From positions 56,029-120,028 of the forward strand of contig NZ_QZWH01000020.1 of the NCBI RefSeq assembly GCF_003601925.1: a stretch of 64,000 nucleotides of DNA, in the 5' to 3' direction. The stretch is from Buttiauxella izardii (GTDB lineage Bacteria > Pseudomonadota > Gammaproteobacteria > Enterobacterales > Enterobacteriaceae). A model generated the notes under the pieces. The model saw only the letters and a list, made by a program, of their open reading frames with translations. It was not told the DNA's origin and did no database searches. The first letter of the stretch is position 1; every line of letters begins with the position of its first letter. The position numbers and the translations under genes were made by a program. This document shows, piece after piece, positions 55,087 to 64,000 of this stretch.

Positions 55087-55132
55087 GGTATTCTCCTCCG
55101 TCGTTCAACGGTTTGTCCCACATTAGTGTTGT

Positions 55133-56914
55133 TTACTGCGCGTGTTTCTGCAAATGCGTACGGAAAGCTTCGGCATTCATAAAACCGGTAACGCGAGCTT
55201 GAGAATGTTCCTGCCCAGTTGTATCAAAGAACAGAATCGTTGGCAGCCCTAAAACCTGTAAATGCTTTAACAATGCGACATCTTGCGCATTGTTGGCGGT
55301 GACATCGGCCTGCAATAGCACTGTATTGGCCAGTTGCTGCTGCACCTGCGGGTCGCTAAACGTGTATTTCTCGAACTCTTTACAGGCCACGCACCAGTCG
55401 GCGTACAAATCGAGCATCACCGGTTTGCCTTTGGCATCAGCAAGCGCTTTGTCGAGCTGCTCAACGTTGGCAATTCTGGTGAAGTTAAGATGCGCCTGGC
55501 TGGTGGCGACGGGCGCACCAAACGCCCAGTCTTGCAGCGGTTTTGCTGATACTAACGCCGCACCCAGCAGGATTATTTGCACCACGCGCATCCACGATTT
55601 TGTCGCCCCGAGGCTGGTAATAAATGCCCAGCCGAAGAACGCCACGCCAAGCAATCCCCACAACCGAATGCCCCACGAGTCTCCAAGTATGCGTTCCAGC
55701 AGGAAAACCGGCAGGGCGAGGATCACAAAACCGAAGGCGATTTTGACGGTTTCCATCCACGGGCCACTTTTTGGCAGCAAGCGGTTGCCGAATACGGTGA
55801 TCAGCATCAGCGGCAGGCCCATACCCAGTGCGTACAAATACAAGGTGCCGCCGCCCAGCCACATGTTTCCACTCTGGGCGATGTACAGCAGGATGGCGCT
55901 CAGCGGCGCGGTGGTGCACGGCGAGCAAATCAACCCGGCCAGTGCGCCCATGGCAAATACGCCGCCTGCGGAACCCCCTTGCTGGCGGTTGCTCATCAAC
56001 GTAAGACGCGTTTGTATCGACGATGGCAATTGCAGGGTGAACAGGCCAAACATGGAAGCGGCGAGCAGCACAAACAGCGCTGACAGGCCGATCAGCACGT
56101 ATGGGTGTTGCAGCGCGGCCTGGAATTGCAGGCCAGCCGCCGCGACCACAAGGCCGAGCGCGGTGTAGGTCAATGCCATGCCTTGCACGTAGACGAAGGT
56201 CAGAAGCAGGGCGCGGGCGGTGGATAAACGCTGTTTGCCGCCGAGCACGATGCCGGAAATCAGCGGGTACATCGGCAGGACGCAAGGCGTGAAGGCGATG
56301 CCGATGCCGATTAAGAATGCCCAAAGTGCGGAGAACGGGAGTTGAGTGGGTTCGGTGTTGTCAGCGCCCCTCTCCCCAGGGGAGAGGGGGAGGGATGGCG
56401 TCGCGGTCAGCTCAGGGGAGGGGGAGGATGATGTTTGTTCCCTCTCCTGGGGGAGAGGGTTAGGGTGAGGGCGACCCTCATCCACCGCCACAAATTCACT
56501 CAGCGGCACCACGCGCGTCTCTGGCGGATAACAGAACCCCGCCTCGGCGCAGCCCTGATACGTCACGCTCACCGTCGCGCCTTTAGCCGCAGATTTCACC
56601 GTCACCGGCAAATTCAGCCGCTCCGTGTAAATCTCGGTTTTGCCGTAGAACTCGTCTTCATGCCAGGTGCCTTTCGGCAATTCCAGCGGTGCCAGTTCGG
56701 TCTGCGACGGATTAATTTTGATTTGCTGACGATAAAGGTAGTAGCCCGGTTTTATCTGCCAGTTCAGGTTGAGCTGGTTTTCCGATTGCTGAAAATCAAA
56801 GGCAAAAGCCTGGTCGACGGGAACAAACTGAGGTTTGCTCTGGTTGTCGAACAGACCGGCGAAAGCGTGTGAACTGAAGAGCGCAAAGATTAGCGCAAAG
56901 ATGCGTAGAGCCAT
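55133..56914 (-). CDS. dsbD: DsbD (DipZ), thiol:disulfide interchange protein, with repeat-encoded linker
   Basis: DsbD carries electrons from cytoplasmic thioredoxin across the inner membrane to DsbC, DsbG and CcmG. The 593 residues comprise a signal peptide, an N-terminal domain with its cysteine pair in [11 protein letters not shown], eight transmembrane helices with cysteines in FTPCVLPM and CSPCTT, and a C-terminal thioredoxin-like domain with WCVAC. It is 28 residues longer than the 565-residue E. coli protein; the excess lies in the linker (about residues 148-183), which is encoded by a GC-rich palindromic repeat. All three cysteine pairs are kept. Confidence 0.96.
   Translation of the reverse strand: MALRIFALIFALFSSHAFAGLFDNQSKPQFVPVDQAFAFDFQQSENQLNLNWQIKPGYYLYRQQIKINPSQTELAPLELPKGTWHEDEFYGKTEIYTERLNLPVTVKSAAKGATVSVTYQGCAEAGFCYPPETRVVPLSEFVAVDEGRPHPNPLPQEREQTSSSPSPELTATPSLPLSPGERGADNTEPTQLPFSALWAFLIGIGIAFTPCVLPMYPLISGIVLGGKQRLSTARALLLTFVYVQGMALTYTALGLVVAAAGLQFQAALQHPYVLIGLSALFVLLAASMFGLFTLQLPSSIQTRLTLMSNRQQGGSAGGVFAMGALAGLICSPCTTAPLSAILLYIAQSGNMWLGGGTLYLYALGMGLPLMLITVFGNRLLPKSGPWMETVKIAFGFVILALPVFLLERILGDSWGIRLWGLLGVAFFGWAFITSLGATKSWMRVVQIILLGAALVSAKPLQDWAFGAPVATSQAHLNFTRIANVEQLDKALADAKGKPVMLDLYADWCVACKEFEKYTFSDPQVQQQLANTVLLQADVTANNAQDVALLKHLQVLGLPTILFFDTTGQEHSQARVTGFMNAEAFRTHLQKHAQ
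56367..56471. repeat. GC-rich palindromic repeat pair inside dsbD
   Basis: CCCCTCTCCCCAGGGGAGAGGGG (56367-56389) and CCCTCTCCTGGGGGAGAGGG plus TTAGGGTGAGGG (56440-56471) are the same family as the ends of the array at 11011-11200. They lie wholly in the dsbD reading frame, where they encode [10 protein letters not shown] and [10 protein letters not shown] segments. The span of 105 bp is a multiple of three, so the frame is kept. Confidence 0.9.
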
Positions 56915-57213
56915 GAGAGGTATTCACTATCTCCGTGGGTAACTGGCAGAACCAGTAGTTCAGGGGTTTGGTATGGGTGATGCGATTTCAGGCAAGCCAG
57001 CAGGGCTTCCTGGTGCTCGATGTCGCTTTTGAGCAGCATCTGCACCTCATACTCCTGTTCCATTTTCCCTTCCCAGTAATAGAGCGAAGTAGCACCGGGC
57101 AGCAAGGTGACGCAGGCCGCGAGCTTTTCAGCCAATACAAGGGCGGCAAGTTCCTGAGCGGTGGCTTCGTCCGGGGCAGTACAAAGGATGACAACAGCCT
57201 GGGTAGTTGGCAT
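56890..57213 (-). CDS. cutA: CutA, divalent-cation tolerance protein
   Basis: A 107-residue trimeric PII-like-fold protein linked in E. coli to copper tolerance. Conserved parts include [16 protein letters not shown] and the C-terminal [14 protein letters not shown]. It overlaps the start of dsbD by 25 bp, the same arrangement as in E. coli, so translation is likely coupled. Confidence 0.95.
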   Translation of the reverse strand: MPTTQAVVILCTAPDEATAQELAALVLAEKLAACVTLLPGATSLYYWEGKMEQEYEVQMLLKSDIEHQEALLACLKSHHPYQTPELLVLPVTHGDSEYLSWLYASLR

Positions 57214-57273
57214 AGCTAACCTCGTCTCTGGGGAAGTGCGGTTGACTATAGCATGGAGGAGCGAGGGGAGGTG

Positions 57274-57300
57274 TTAAACGGGCCGCGAGGCGACCCGTGT
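57274..57300 (-). terminator. Terminator after dcuA
   Basis: On the minus strand ACGGGTCGC-CTC-GCGGCCCGT forms a 9-bp stem with one wobble pair, followed by TTAA, 12 bases past the dcuA stop. Confidence 0.65.
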
Positions 57301-57310
57301 TTTGAAAGAT

Positions 57311-58612
57311 TTACAGAACCAGACCGCCGACAACAAAGCCGAGGATCACGCATAGCGAAATCGCAATCACGCCAGGAATCAAGAACGCATGGTTAAACAC
57401 GTACTTACCAATACGGGTTGAACCGGTGTCGTCCATTTCCACCGCTGCCAACAGAGTTGGGTAGGTTGGCAATACGAACAACGCAGAAACCGCAGCAAAA
57501 GAGGCGATAGCGGTGAGTGGGCTAACACCCAGCATCAGAGCCGCTGGCATCAGCGCTTTGGTGGTTGCCGCCTGGGAGTACAGCAGCGTCGCGGCGAAGA
57601 ACAGCACTACCGCTAACATCCACGGATAGCTTTGCAGCAGGTCGCCAGCAACCGCCTGGATATCCTGAATGTGGTTTTTGACGAAGGTATCGCCCAGCCA
57701 TGCCACGCCCAGCACACAAACGCAGGCGCTCATGCCGGATTTGAAGGTGCTGGCATTGAGGATTTCACCGGTGTCGATTTTACAAGTCAGGCAAATCAAC
57801 GTGGCGATAGTCAGCATGAAGACCACAATCGCTTCGTTACGCGGCAGAATTGGGTTTTGGATCAGGCCCACGGTGTCGCTGATGGCGGTGGCGTAGAACA
57901 TCACCGCCACGATACCTACCAGGAACAGCAGCAGGGAGCGTTTAGCGTGAGGCTTAAGCTCGAACACGCTGCTGCCACGCAGTTTCACTTCACCTTTGGC
58001 GAGGCGTTCCTGGTAAACAGGATCGTCTTTTAGTTCGCAGCCGAGGAAGTTACAGACGATAGCGGTCAGCATTACTGCAACCAGCGTGACTGGAATACAG
58101 ATGCCAAGCAGCGTCAGGTAGCTAACGCCCAAAGGCTCCAGGATACCGGCGAAGAACACCACCGCCGCAGAAATCGGTGAGGCGGTAATCGCGATTTGCG
58201 AGGCGACAACGGCGATGGAAAGTGGGCGAGACGGGCGAATGCCTTGCTCTTTCGCCACTTCGGTAATCACCGGCAACGTGGAGAACGCGGTGTGCCCCGT
58301 TCCGGCCAGAATGGTCATAAACCAGGTCACCAGCGGCGCCAGGAATGTGATGTATTTTGGATGGCGACGCAGCAGCTTTTCGGCGAGGCTCACCAGGTAG
58401 TCCATTCCGCCTGCCACCTGCATGGCAGCAATCGCGGCGATAACAGCCATGATGATTTCAATAACATCGAACGGAATTGCGCCGGGTTTGACCTGGAAGA
58501 ATAGCGTTAAAACCAACACACCAAAGCCGCCAGCAAAGCCAATGCCTATGCCGCCAAGCCTGGCCCCTAAATATATCGCGAGTAGCACGATAACAAGTTC
58601 TGCTCCAAACAT
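57311..58612 (-). CDS. dcuA: DcuA, C4-dicarboxylate/aspartate antiporter
   Basis: A 433-residue inner-membrane transporter with ten or more helices, the length and sequence pattern of E. coli DcuA (FGAELVIVLLAIYLGARLGG at the start). It exchanges aspartate, fumarate, malate and succinate, chiefly for anaerobic fumarate respiration. It follows aspA by 113 bp with a hairpin in between, so aspA transcripts partly read through. Confidence 0.96.
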   Translation of the reverse strand: MFGAELVIVLLAIYLGARLGGIGIGFAGGFGVLVLTLFFQVKPGAIPFDVIEIIMAVIAAIAAMQVAGGMDYLVSLAEKLLRRHPKYITFLAPLVTWFMTILAGTGHTAFSTLPVITEVAKEQGIRPSRPLSIAVVASQIAITASPISAAVVFFAGILEPLGVSYLTLLGICIPVTLVAVMLTAIVCNFLGCELKDDPVYQERLAKGEVKLRGSSVFELKPHAKRSLLLFLVGIVAVMFYATAISDTVGLIQNPILPRNEAIVVFMLTIATLICLTCKIDTGEILNASTFKSGMSACVCVLGVAWLGDTFVKNHIQDIQAVAGDLLQSYPWMLAVVLFFAATLLYSQAATTKALMPAALMLGVSPLTAIASFAAVSALFVLPTYPTLLAAVEMDDTGSTRIGKYVFNHAFLIPGVIAISLCVILGFVVGGLVL

Positions 58613-58678
58613 GATTTCCTTCCTTGTGTTTGATTATTTGAAAATTATTTGTTGTGTTTTTGTTGTGAGTGCAAATGA

Positions 58679-58707
58679 AAAAGGCACGTCCAATGGACGT
58701 GCCTTTT
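58679..58707 (-). terminator. Hairpin between aspA and dcuA
   Basis: Perfect 13-bp arms AAAAGGCACGTCC and GGACGTGCCTTTT around a 3-nt loop. On the minus strand the right arm ends in a run of T. It lies 19 bases after the aspA stop and should end most aspA transcripts. Confidence 0.88.
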
Positions 58708-58725
58708 ATAAACTACCGAGGTCGA

Positions 58726-60162
58726 TTACTGTTCATTTTCATCGGTATAGCGTTTCGCTTTGTAGACCGGGTGCATCAGGTTATTGATGGAGAAGATATC
58801 GTCCAGCTCAGCTTCAGTCAGCAGGCCGCGCTCCAGGACAACTTCACGCACGCTCTTGCCGGTTTCAGCACAAATCTTGCCGACGATGTCACCGTTGTGG
58901 TGGCCAATAAACGGGTTCAGATAAGTGACGATACCAATCGAGTTGTAGACGTAGTTCTCACACACTTCTTTATTAGCGGTGATGCCGTTGATGCATTTTT
59001 CCAGCAGGTTGTAGCAGGCGTTGGTCAGGATGTGGATGGACTCAAACATCGCCTGGCCAATCACTGGCTCCATCACGTTCAACTGCAACTGACCAGCTTC
59101 GGAAGCCATGGTGACGGTAATATCGTTGCCAATCACTTTGAAGCAAACCTGGTTAACGACTTCTGGAATTACCGGGTTCACTTTGGCTGGCATAATAGAA
59201 GAACCGGCTTGCAGCTCTGGCAGGTTGATTTCGTTCAGGCCGGAACGCGGGCCGGAAGAGAGCAGGCGAAGGTCGTTACAGATCTTCGACATTTTCACTG
59301 CCAGGCGTTTGAGCGAGCTGTGCACCATCACGTATGCGCCGCAGTCGGAAGTCGCTTCAATCAGGTCTTCGGCTGGAACACACGGCAGGTTGCTGACTTC
59401 CGCCAGTTTCTGCACGGCTAATTGCTGATAACCGTCTGGCGTGTTCAGGCGTGTACCGATGGCGGTCGCGCCGAGGTTCACTTCCAGCAGCAGTTCTGCG
59501 GTGCGCAGCAGGTTGCGGGTTTCTTCATTCAACAAGACGTTGAAGGCATGGAATTCCTGGCCCAGCGTCATTGGCACGGCGTCTTGCAGCTGAGTACGGC
59601 CCATTTTCAGCACGTTTTCAAACTCAACCGCTTTGCGTTGGAAGCCGTCGCCTAACTGATTGATGGCATCAATCAATTTCACAATAGAGGCGTACACCGC
59701 GATACGGAAACCGGTTGGGTAGGCATCGTTGGTGGACTGGCATTTGTTGACGTGGTCGTTCGGGTTCAGATACTGGTACTCACCTTTCTGGTGGCCCATC
59801 AGCTCAAGCCCAATGTTGGCGAGCACTTCGTTGGTATTCATGTTGACGGAAGTACCGGCACCGCCCTGGTAAACGTCCACCGGGAATTGGTCCATGCACT
59901 TGCCGTTATTCAGCACTTCATCGCAGGCCTGGATAATGGTGTTTGCGATGCTTTTCGGAATGGTTTGCAACTCCTTGTTCGCCATTGCCGCTGCTTTCTT
60001 AACCATAACCATACCACGTACAAATTCAGGTATGTCACTGATTTTGTTGTTGCTTATGTAGAAGTTTTCAATCGCTCTCAGAGTATGAACACCATAATAG
60101 GCATCCGCTGGCACTTCCCTGGTACCCAACAAATCTTCTTCGATACGAATGTTATTTAACAT
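58726..60162 (-). CDS. aspA: AspA, aspartate ammonia-lyase
   Basis: AspA converts L-aspartate to fumarate and ammonia. The 478 residues equal the E. coli length and include the signature [11 protein letters not shown]. The frame is open to 60207, but the ATG at 60162 follows AGAAGG and gives the known N-terminus ([16 protein letters not shown]). With DcuA it feeds fumarate to anaerobic respiration. The upstream region has a good FNR-type site. Confidence 0.97.
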   Translation of the reverse strand: MLNNIRIEEDLLGTREVPADAYYGVHTLRAIENFYISNNKISDIPEFVRGMVMVKKAAAMANKELQTIPKSIANTIIQACDEVLNNGKCMDQFPVDVYQGGAGTSVNMNTNEVLANIGLELMGHQKGEYQYLNPNDHVNKCQSTNDAYPTGFRIAVYASIVKLIDAINQLGDGFQRKAVEFENVLKMGRTQLQDAVPMTLGQEFHAFNVLLNEETRNLLRTAELLLEVNLGATAIGTRLNTPDGYQQLAVQKLAEVSNLPCVPAEDLIEATSDCGAYVMVHSSLKRLAVKMSKICNDLRLLSSGPRSGLNEINLPELQAGSSIMPAKVNPVIPEVVNQVCFKVIGNDITVTMASEAGQLQLNVMEPVIGQAMFESIHILTNACYNLLEKCINGITANKEVCENYVYNSIGIVTYLNPFIGHHNGDIVGKICAETGKSVREVVLERGLLTEAELDDIFSINNLMHPVYKAKRYTDENEQ

Positions 60163-60349
60163 GTGAACCTTCTTAATTAAAGCTGCCATTGATTGATCAT
60201 TGCACACACAGGATCTCTGGTTGTGCGATGAATAGACCGACGATTATGTCCATATTCGGTCTACGTGCCGTGATGATATGCTGATGATAGCGAAATGCAG
60301 TAATCTGGATCACTTATTACAGGTACTGTTACATAACAATTATTAATAT

Positions 60350-60363
60350 GTGATGCCGATCAA
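60350..60363 (-). promoter_or_regulatory. Candidate FNR box upstream of aspA
   Basis: The minus strand reads TTGATCGGCATCAC, matching the FNR consensus TTGAT-N4-ATCAA at nine of ten positions. It lies about 190 bp upstream of aspA in the 340-bp aspA/fxsA gap, which is AT-rich and otherwise contains no gene. aspA is under FNR and CRP control in E. coli; I see no equally good CRP site. Confidence 0.5.
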
Positions 60364-60502
60364 TTGTTGAAAATTTCCAAAAAAATAATGCGGCACGAAG
60401 ATTGATTTTTGGCTAAGGCGTCGCCATCTCTGTGACTAAGCAAAATTGCTGCCCTATTTTCGCAAGTGCCTGATGGCGCTTGCCCAACTACAGGAGTCTA
60501 CG

Positions 60503-60988
60503 GTGCGCTGGATACCGTTAATTGCCGTCTTTCTCTATGTTTACATAGAGATTTCATTGTTTATTCAGGTCGCTCATGTGATGGGTGTTTTCCTGACTTT
60601 GGTGCTGGTGATATTCACCTCAGTTATTGGTATGTCCCTGGTTCGTAACCAGGGCTTTAAGAATTTCATGCTGATGCAGCAGAAAATGGCCGCAGGTGAA
60701 AGCCCAGCCGTTGAGATGATTAAAAGCGTTTCGCTGATCATCTCCGGCCTGTTGTTGCTGTTGCCTGGTTTCTTCACCGACTTCCTCGGTTTGCTGCTGT
60801 TGCTGCCGCCGGTACAAAAACATCTGACGTTGAAACTGATGCCGCATTTGCGTTTTTCACGTACACCGGGCGGCGGTTTTAGCGCAGGCACGGGTGGCGG
60901 TTCAACGTTCGATGGTGAGTATCAGCGTAAAGATGATGCGCCACGTCAGCTTGACGATCGCGATAATGACGATCGTCACAATCGTTAA
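60503..60988 (+). CDS. fxsA: FxsA, membrane protein, suppressor of phage T7 exclusion
   Basis: A 161-residue inner-membrane protein (E. coli 158) with about four hydrophobic segments, the last including GLLLLLPGFFTDFLGLLLLL, and a Gly-rich then charged cytoplasmic tail. In E. coli, extra FxsA relieves exclusion of phage T7 by the F plasmid. The frame is open to 60446, but the GTG at 60503, preceded by AGGAG at 7 bases, gives the family N-terminus RWIPLIAVFLYVYIEIS. Confidence 0.93.
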   Translation: MRWIPLIAVFLYVYIEISLFIQVAHVMGVFLTLVLVIFTSVIGMSLVRNQGFKNFMLMQQKMAAGESPAVEMIKSVSLIISGLLLLLPGFFTDFLGLLLLLPPVQKHLTLKLMPHLRFSRTPGGGFSAGTGGGSTFDGEYQRKDDAPRQLDDRDNDDRHNR

Positions 60989-61011
60989 AAATCGAAATTT
61001 TTTTTGTTTTC

Positions 61012-61044
61012 CCCCCTTGAAGGGGGGAAGGCTCATCCCCATCT
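61012..61044 (+). promoter_or_regulatory. Sigma-32 heat-shock promoter of groESL
   Basis: The -35 element CCCCTTGAA (CTTGAA at 61016-61021) and the -10 element CCCCATCT (61037-61044) are 15 bp apart and match the known groE heat-shock promoter of E. coli. The -35 lies in the palindrome CCCCCCTTGAAGGGGGG, 23 bp after the fxsA stop. Confidence 0.88.
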
Positions 61045-61127
61045 CTCACGTCACCAGCCGATAACCCATTTTGGACCGGCGTTACCCAAACAAATCGATA
61101 CTGACTTTCTCAAAGGAGAGCTATCAC

Positions 61128-61421
61128 ATGAGCATTCGTCCATTACATGACCGTGTCATCGTCAAACGTAAAGAAGTTGAATCTAAATCTGCGGGCGGCA
61201 TTGTTCTGACTGGCAGCGCAGCAGGCAAATCAACTCGTGGCGAAATCATCGCTGTCGGTAAAGGCCGCATCCTGGAAAACGGTAACGTGCAACCGCTGGA
61301 CGTTAAAGTCGGCGATATCGTGATTTTCAACGATGGCTACGGCGTTAAAGCTGAGAAGATCGACAATGAAGAAGTGTTGATCATGGCAGAAAGCGACATC
61401 CTGGCAATTGTTGAAGCGTAA
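61128..61421 (+). CDS. groES: GroES co-chaperonin
   Basis: A 97-residue co-chaperonin forming the heptameric lid of GroEL, with the mobile loop [20 protein letters not shown]. The frame is open to 61071, but the ATG at 61128 follows AAAGGAGAG and gives the exact E. coli N-terminus [10 protein letters not shown]. It is followed 48 bp later by groEL in one heat-shock operon. Confidence 0.98.
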   Translation: MSIRPLHDRVIVKRKEVESKSAGGIVLTGSAAGKSTRGEIIAVGKGRILENGNVQPLDVKVGDIVIFNDGYGVKAEKIDNEEVLIMAESDILAIVEA

Positions 61422-61457
61422 TACGCGCAATAACTGAACGAACATAAACGAATTTAA

Positions 61458-63113
<1,656 letters not shown>

Positions 63114-63151
63114 TTGCCCTGACACCCATGTGCTAGTCACATCGTGTTAAG

Positions 63152-63186
63152 AAAACCCTCAGGCAGAAATGCCTGAGGGTTTTTTC
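63152..63186 (+). terminator. Rho-independent terminator of groESL
   Basis: AAAACCCTCAGGCA-GAAA-TGCCTGAGGGTTTT followed by more T residues: a 14-bp stem with a GAAA tetraloop, 38 bp after the groEL stop. Confidence 0.95.
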
Positions 63187-63270
63187 TTTTTGGTCGCAGT
63201 CTGGTATAAGATCTCACCGGGCGAAGACGGCCCGCTACTTTTCAAGACAGCATTGATAACGGGGAACAAC

Positions 63271-63624
63271 ATGCGCATTAAAGTTTCAGCAGGAATGGCT
63301 GTAGCAGCGCTGCTGCTGGCAGGCTGTAGCACCAGCAATGATCTTTCTGCTGGTGGGCAGGGCGTCCGTTTCGTTGAGGATAAGCCAGGCAATGAATGCC
63401 AGCTATTAGGAAATGCGACCGGTGAGCAAAGCAACTGGTTTTCCGGGCAGCAGGGCAGTGAAGGCGGTTCTATGCGTGGCGCGGCAAATGCTTTGCGTAA
63501 TAACGCAGCGGCAATGGGTGGCAACGTGCTGTACGGCGTGAGCAGCCCGAGCCAAACCTTGCTGTCGAGCTTCGCTCCGACGGCCAGCACTATGACTGGC
63601 CAGGTTTATAAGTGCCCGAACTGA
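63271..63624 (+). CDS. yjeI: YjeI, DUF4156 lipoprotein
   Basis: A 117-residue lipoprotein, the E. coli length, with lipobox LAGC (Cys20) and conserved GGSMRGAANALRN and GQVYKCPN segments. Function is unknown. The frame is open to 63169, inside the groEL terminator, but the ATG at 63271 starts the signal sequence. Confidence 0.93.
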   Translation: MRIKVSAGMAVAALLLAGCSTSNDLSAGGQGVRFVEDKPGNECQLLGNATGEQSNWFSGQQGSEGGSMRGAANALRNNAAAMGGNVLYGVSSPSQTLLSSFAPTASTMTGQVYKCPN

Positions 63625-63640
63625 TTTTGTTGTAGAACAA

Positions 63641-63673
63641 CCCTCTCCTGGGGGCTGTTTCTTATACACAACT
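63641..63673. mobile_element. Possible IS end (Tn5/IS50-like terminal sequence) inside a GC-rich repeat
   Basis: CCCTCTCCTGGGGG (63641-63654) is the left half of the repeat palindrome seen complete at 11168-11187 and in dsbD. Exactly where the palindrome should continue (GAGAGGG), the sequence changes to CTGTTTCTTATACACAACT (63655-63673), which matches the 19-bp Tn5 mosaic end at 17 positions. An IS4-family (IS50-like) element starting here and running out of the window to the right is the simplest reading. The other end is not visible. Confidence 0.4.
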
Positions 63674-63703
63674 CGCCCTGGCAATTTTGTCAGGGTGAGA
63701 TCT

Positions 63704-64000
63704 TTAAGCCTCGCTGGTTTTCCGTTCACCCGAGCGTTCAGTTATCTCTTTCATTCCAGAAAACGGTGAACGAATCAAGGGGTTAACGCCAACCCCTTGA
63801 TAATCCAGGCGCCCGGTCATTAAATTGCCGCTGCGCGGTAAACCCCAGCTTATCCCCAACATCAGGGTCGTTCGCGACTCGTTCCCGACGATCGCTCTCT
63901 TTCGCTGCTCCCGGCAGCTCAACCCTGACTTATGGGGAACACTGGGGCAATTTATACCGGGAACAAGGTCAAAACCGGCTCGGTGCTGGTCTTTTGGTTT
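63704..64000 (-). CDS. Unrecognised open frame at the right edge, partial
   Basis: The minus-strand frame is open from the window edge for about 98 codons, ending at 63704. It includes the segments LMLGISWGLPRSGN and PLIRSPFSGMKEITERSGERK. I do not recognise it as a Tn5-type transposase C-terminus. It lies just inside the possible IS end, so it might belong to that element, or it might be non-coding repeat DNA that happens to be open. A hairpin (CTCGCCCTG/CAGGGTGAG, 63673-63699) lies between its stop and the possible IS end. Confidence 0.25.
   Translation of the reverse strand, partial: KPKDQHRAGFDLVPGINCPSVPHKSGLSCREQRKRAIVGNESRTTLMLGISWGLPRSGNLMTGRLDYQGVGVNPLIRSPFSGMKEITERSGERKTSEA

Noticed and set aside
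63655..63673. Sequencing-adapter contamination (Nextera-type mosaic end)
   Set aside because: The match has two mismatches and the sequence continues as ordinary DNA for more than 300 bp; adapter would be exact and at a read or contig end.

Overview
The window is chromosomal DNA of a member of the Enterobacteriaceae. GroES/GroEL, AspA, DcuA, DsbD, CutA, FxsA, YjdC, tRNA-Phe, CspA and the whole phn locus closely resemble their Escherichia coli counterparts. The gene order is not that of E. coli or Salmonella: the yjb and phn loci adjoin, and a long accessory block lies between crfC-yjcZ and the tRNA-Phe/dsbD/groE block. The genus cannot be fixed from the sequence alone; a Kluyvera-, Buttiauxella- or Enterobacter-like organism would fit. 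No prophage, integrase or CRISPR array is visible. A possible insertion-sequence end lies at the extreme right.

Layout. 1-2 kb: the 3' end of an exopolysaccharide-associated yjbH-type gene and one unrecognised gene. 2-13 kb (minus strand): a complete carbon-phosphorus lyase operon, phnCDEFGHIJKLMNOP, with phnE intact, interrupted at three internal junctions by repeats. 13-19 kb: an orphan DUF2235 alpha/beta hydrolase, yjdN, yjdM, and the crfC-yjcZ pair (dynamin-like GTPase and partner). 19-22 kb: a beta-glucoside PTS operon (EIIB, 6-phospho-beta-glucosidase, EIIC) without its own EIIA. 22-30 kb: scattered single genes (DMT exporter, yghX, diguanylate cyclase, YiaV/YiaW-like pair, IprA/YaiV-like regulator, yfaZ, small lipoprotein, yghU). 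30.9-35 kb: an operon for quinate/shikimate-type compounds (3-dehydroshikimate dehydratase fused to a dioxygenase-like domain, MFS transporter, shikimate dehydrogenase paralogue). 35 kb: cspA with its cold-shock leader.

35.7-45.5 kb (minus strand) is a nine-gene, almost fully translationally coupled operon: a Ser-type periplasmic sulfatase, its radical-SAM maturase, a MoxR AAA+ ATPase, DUF58, DUF4381, two BatA/BatB-like von Willebrand proteins, a BatD-like protein and a periplasmic HAD phosphatase. A terminator-like hairpin between sulfatase and maturase probably sets their ratio. After a GGDEF protein, 47.1-53.1 kb (plus strand) is a five-gene envelope operon: an MscS-family channel, three outer-membrane beta-barrel proteins (two with a BamA/TamA-like motif) and a DUF4056 protein with a candidate metal site. 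These two operons are the best candidates for poorly described systems.

53-64 kb: a BON lipoprotein, a GNAT enzyme, tRNA-Phe, then the conserved yjdC-dsbD-cutA, dcuA, aspA, fxsA, groES-groEL and yjeI block. Repeats are a theme of the window: at least eight REP/BIME-type palindromes in gene gaps, and a GC-rich CCCTCACCC/CCCTCTCC palindrome family seen as a 36-bp tandem array between phnE and phnD, in frame inside dsbD, and as a possibly interrupted half-copy next to a Tn5-like terminal sequence at 63.65 kb.
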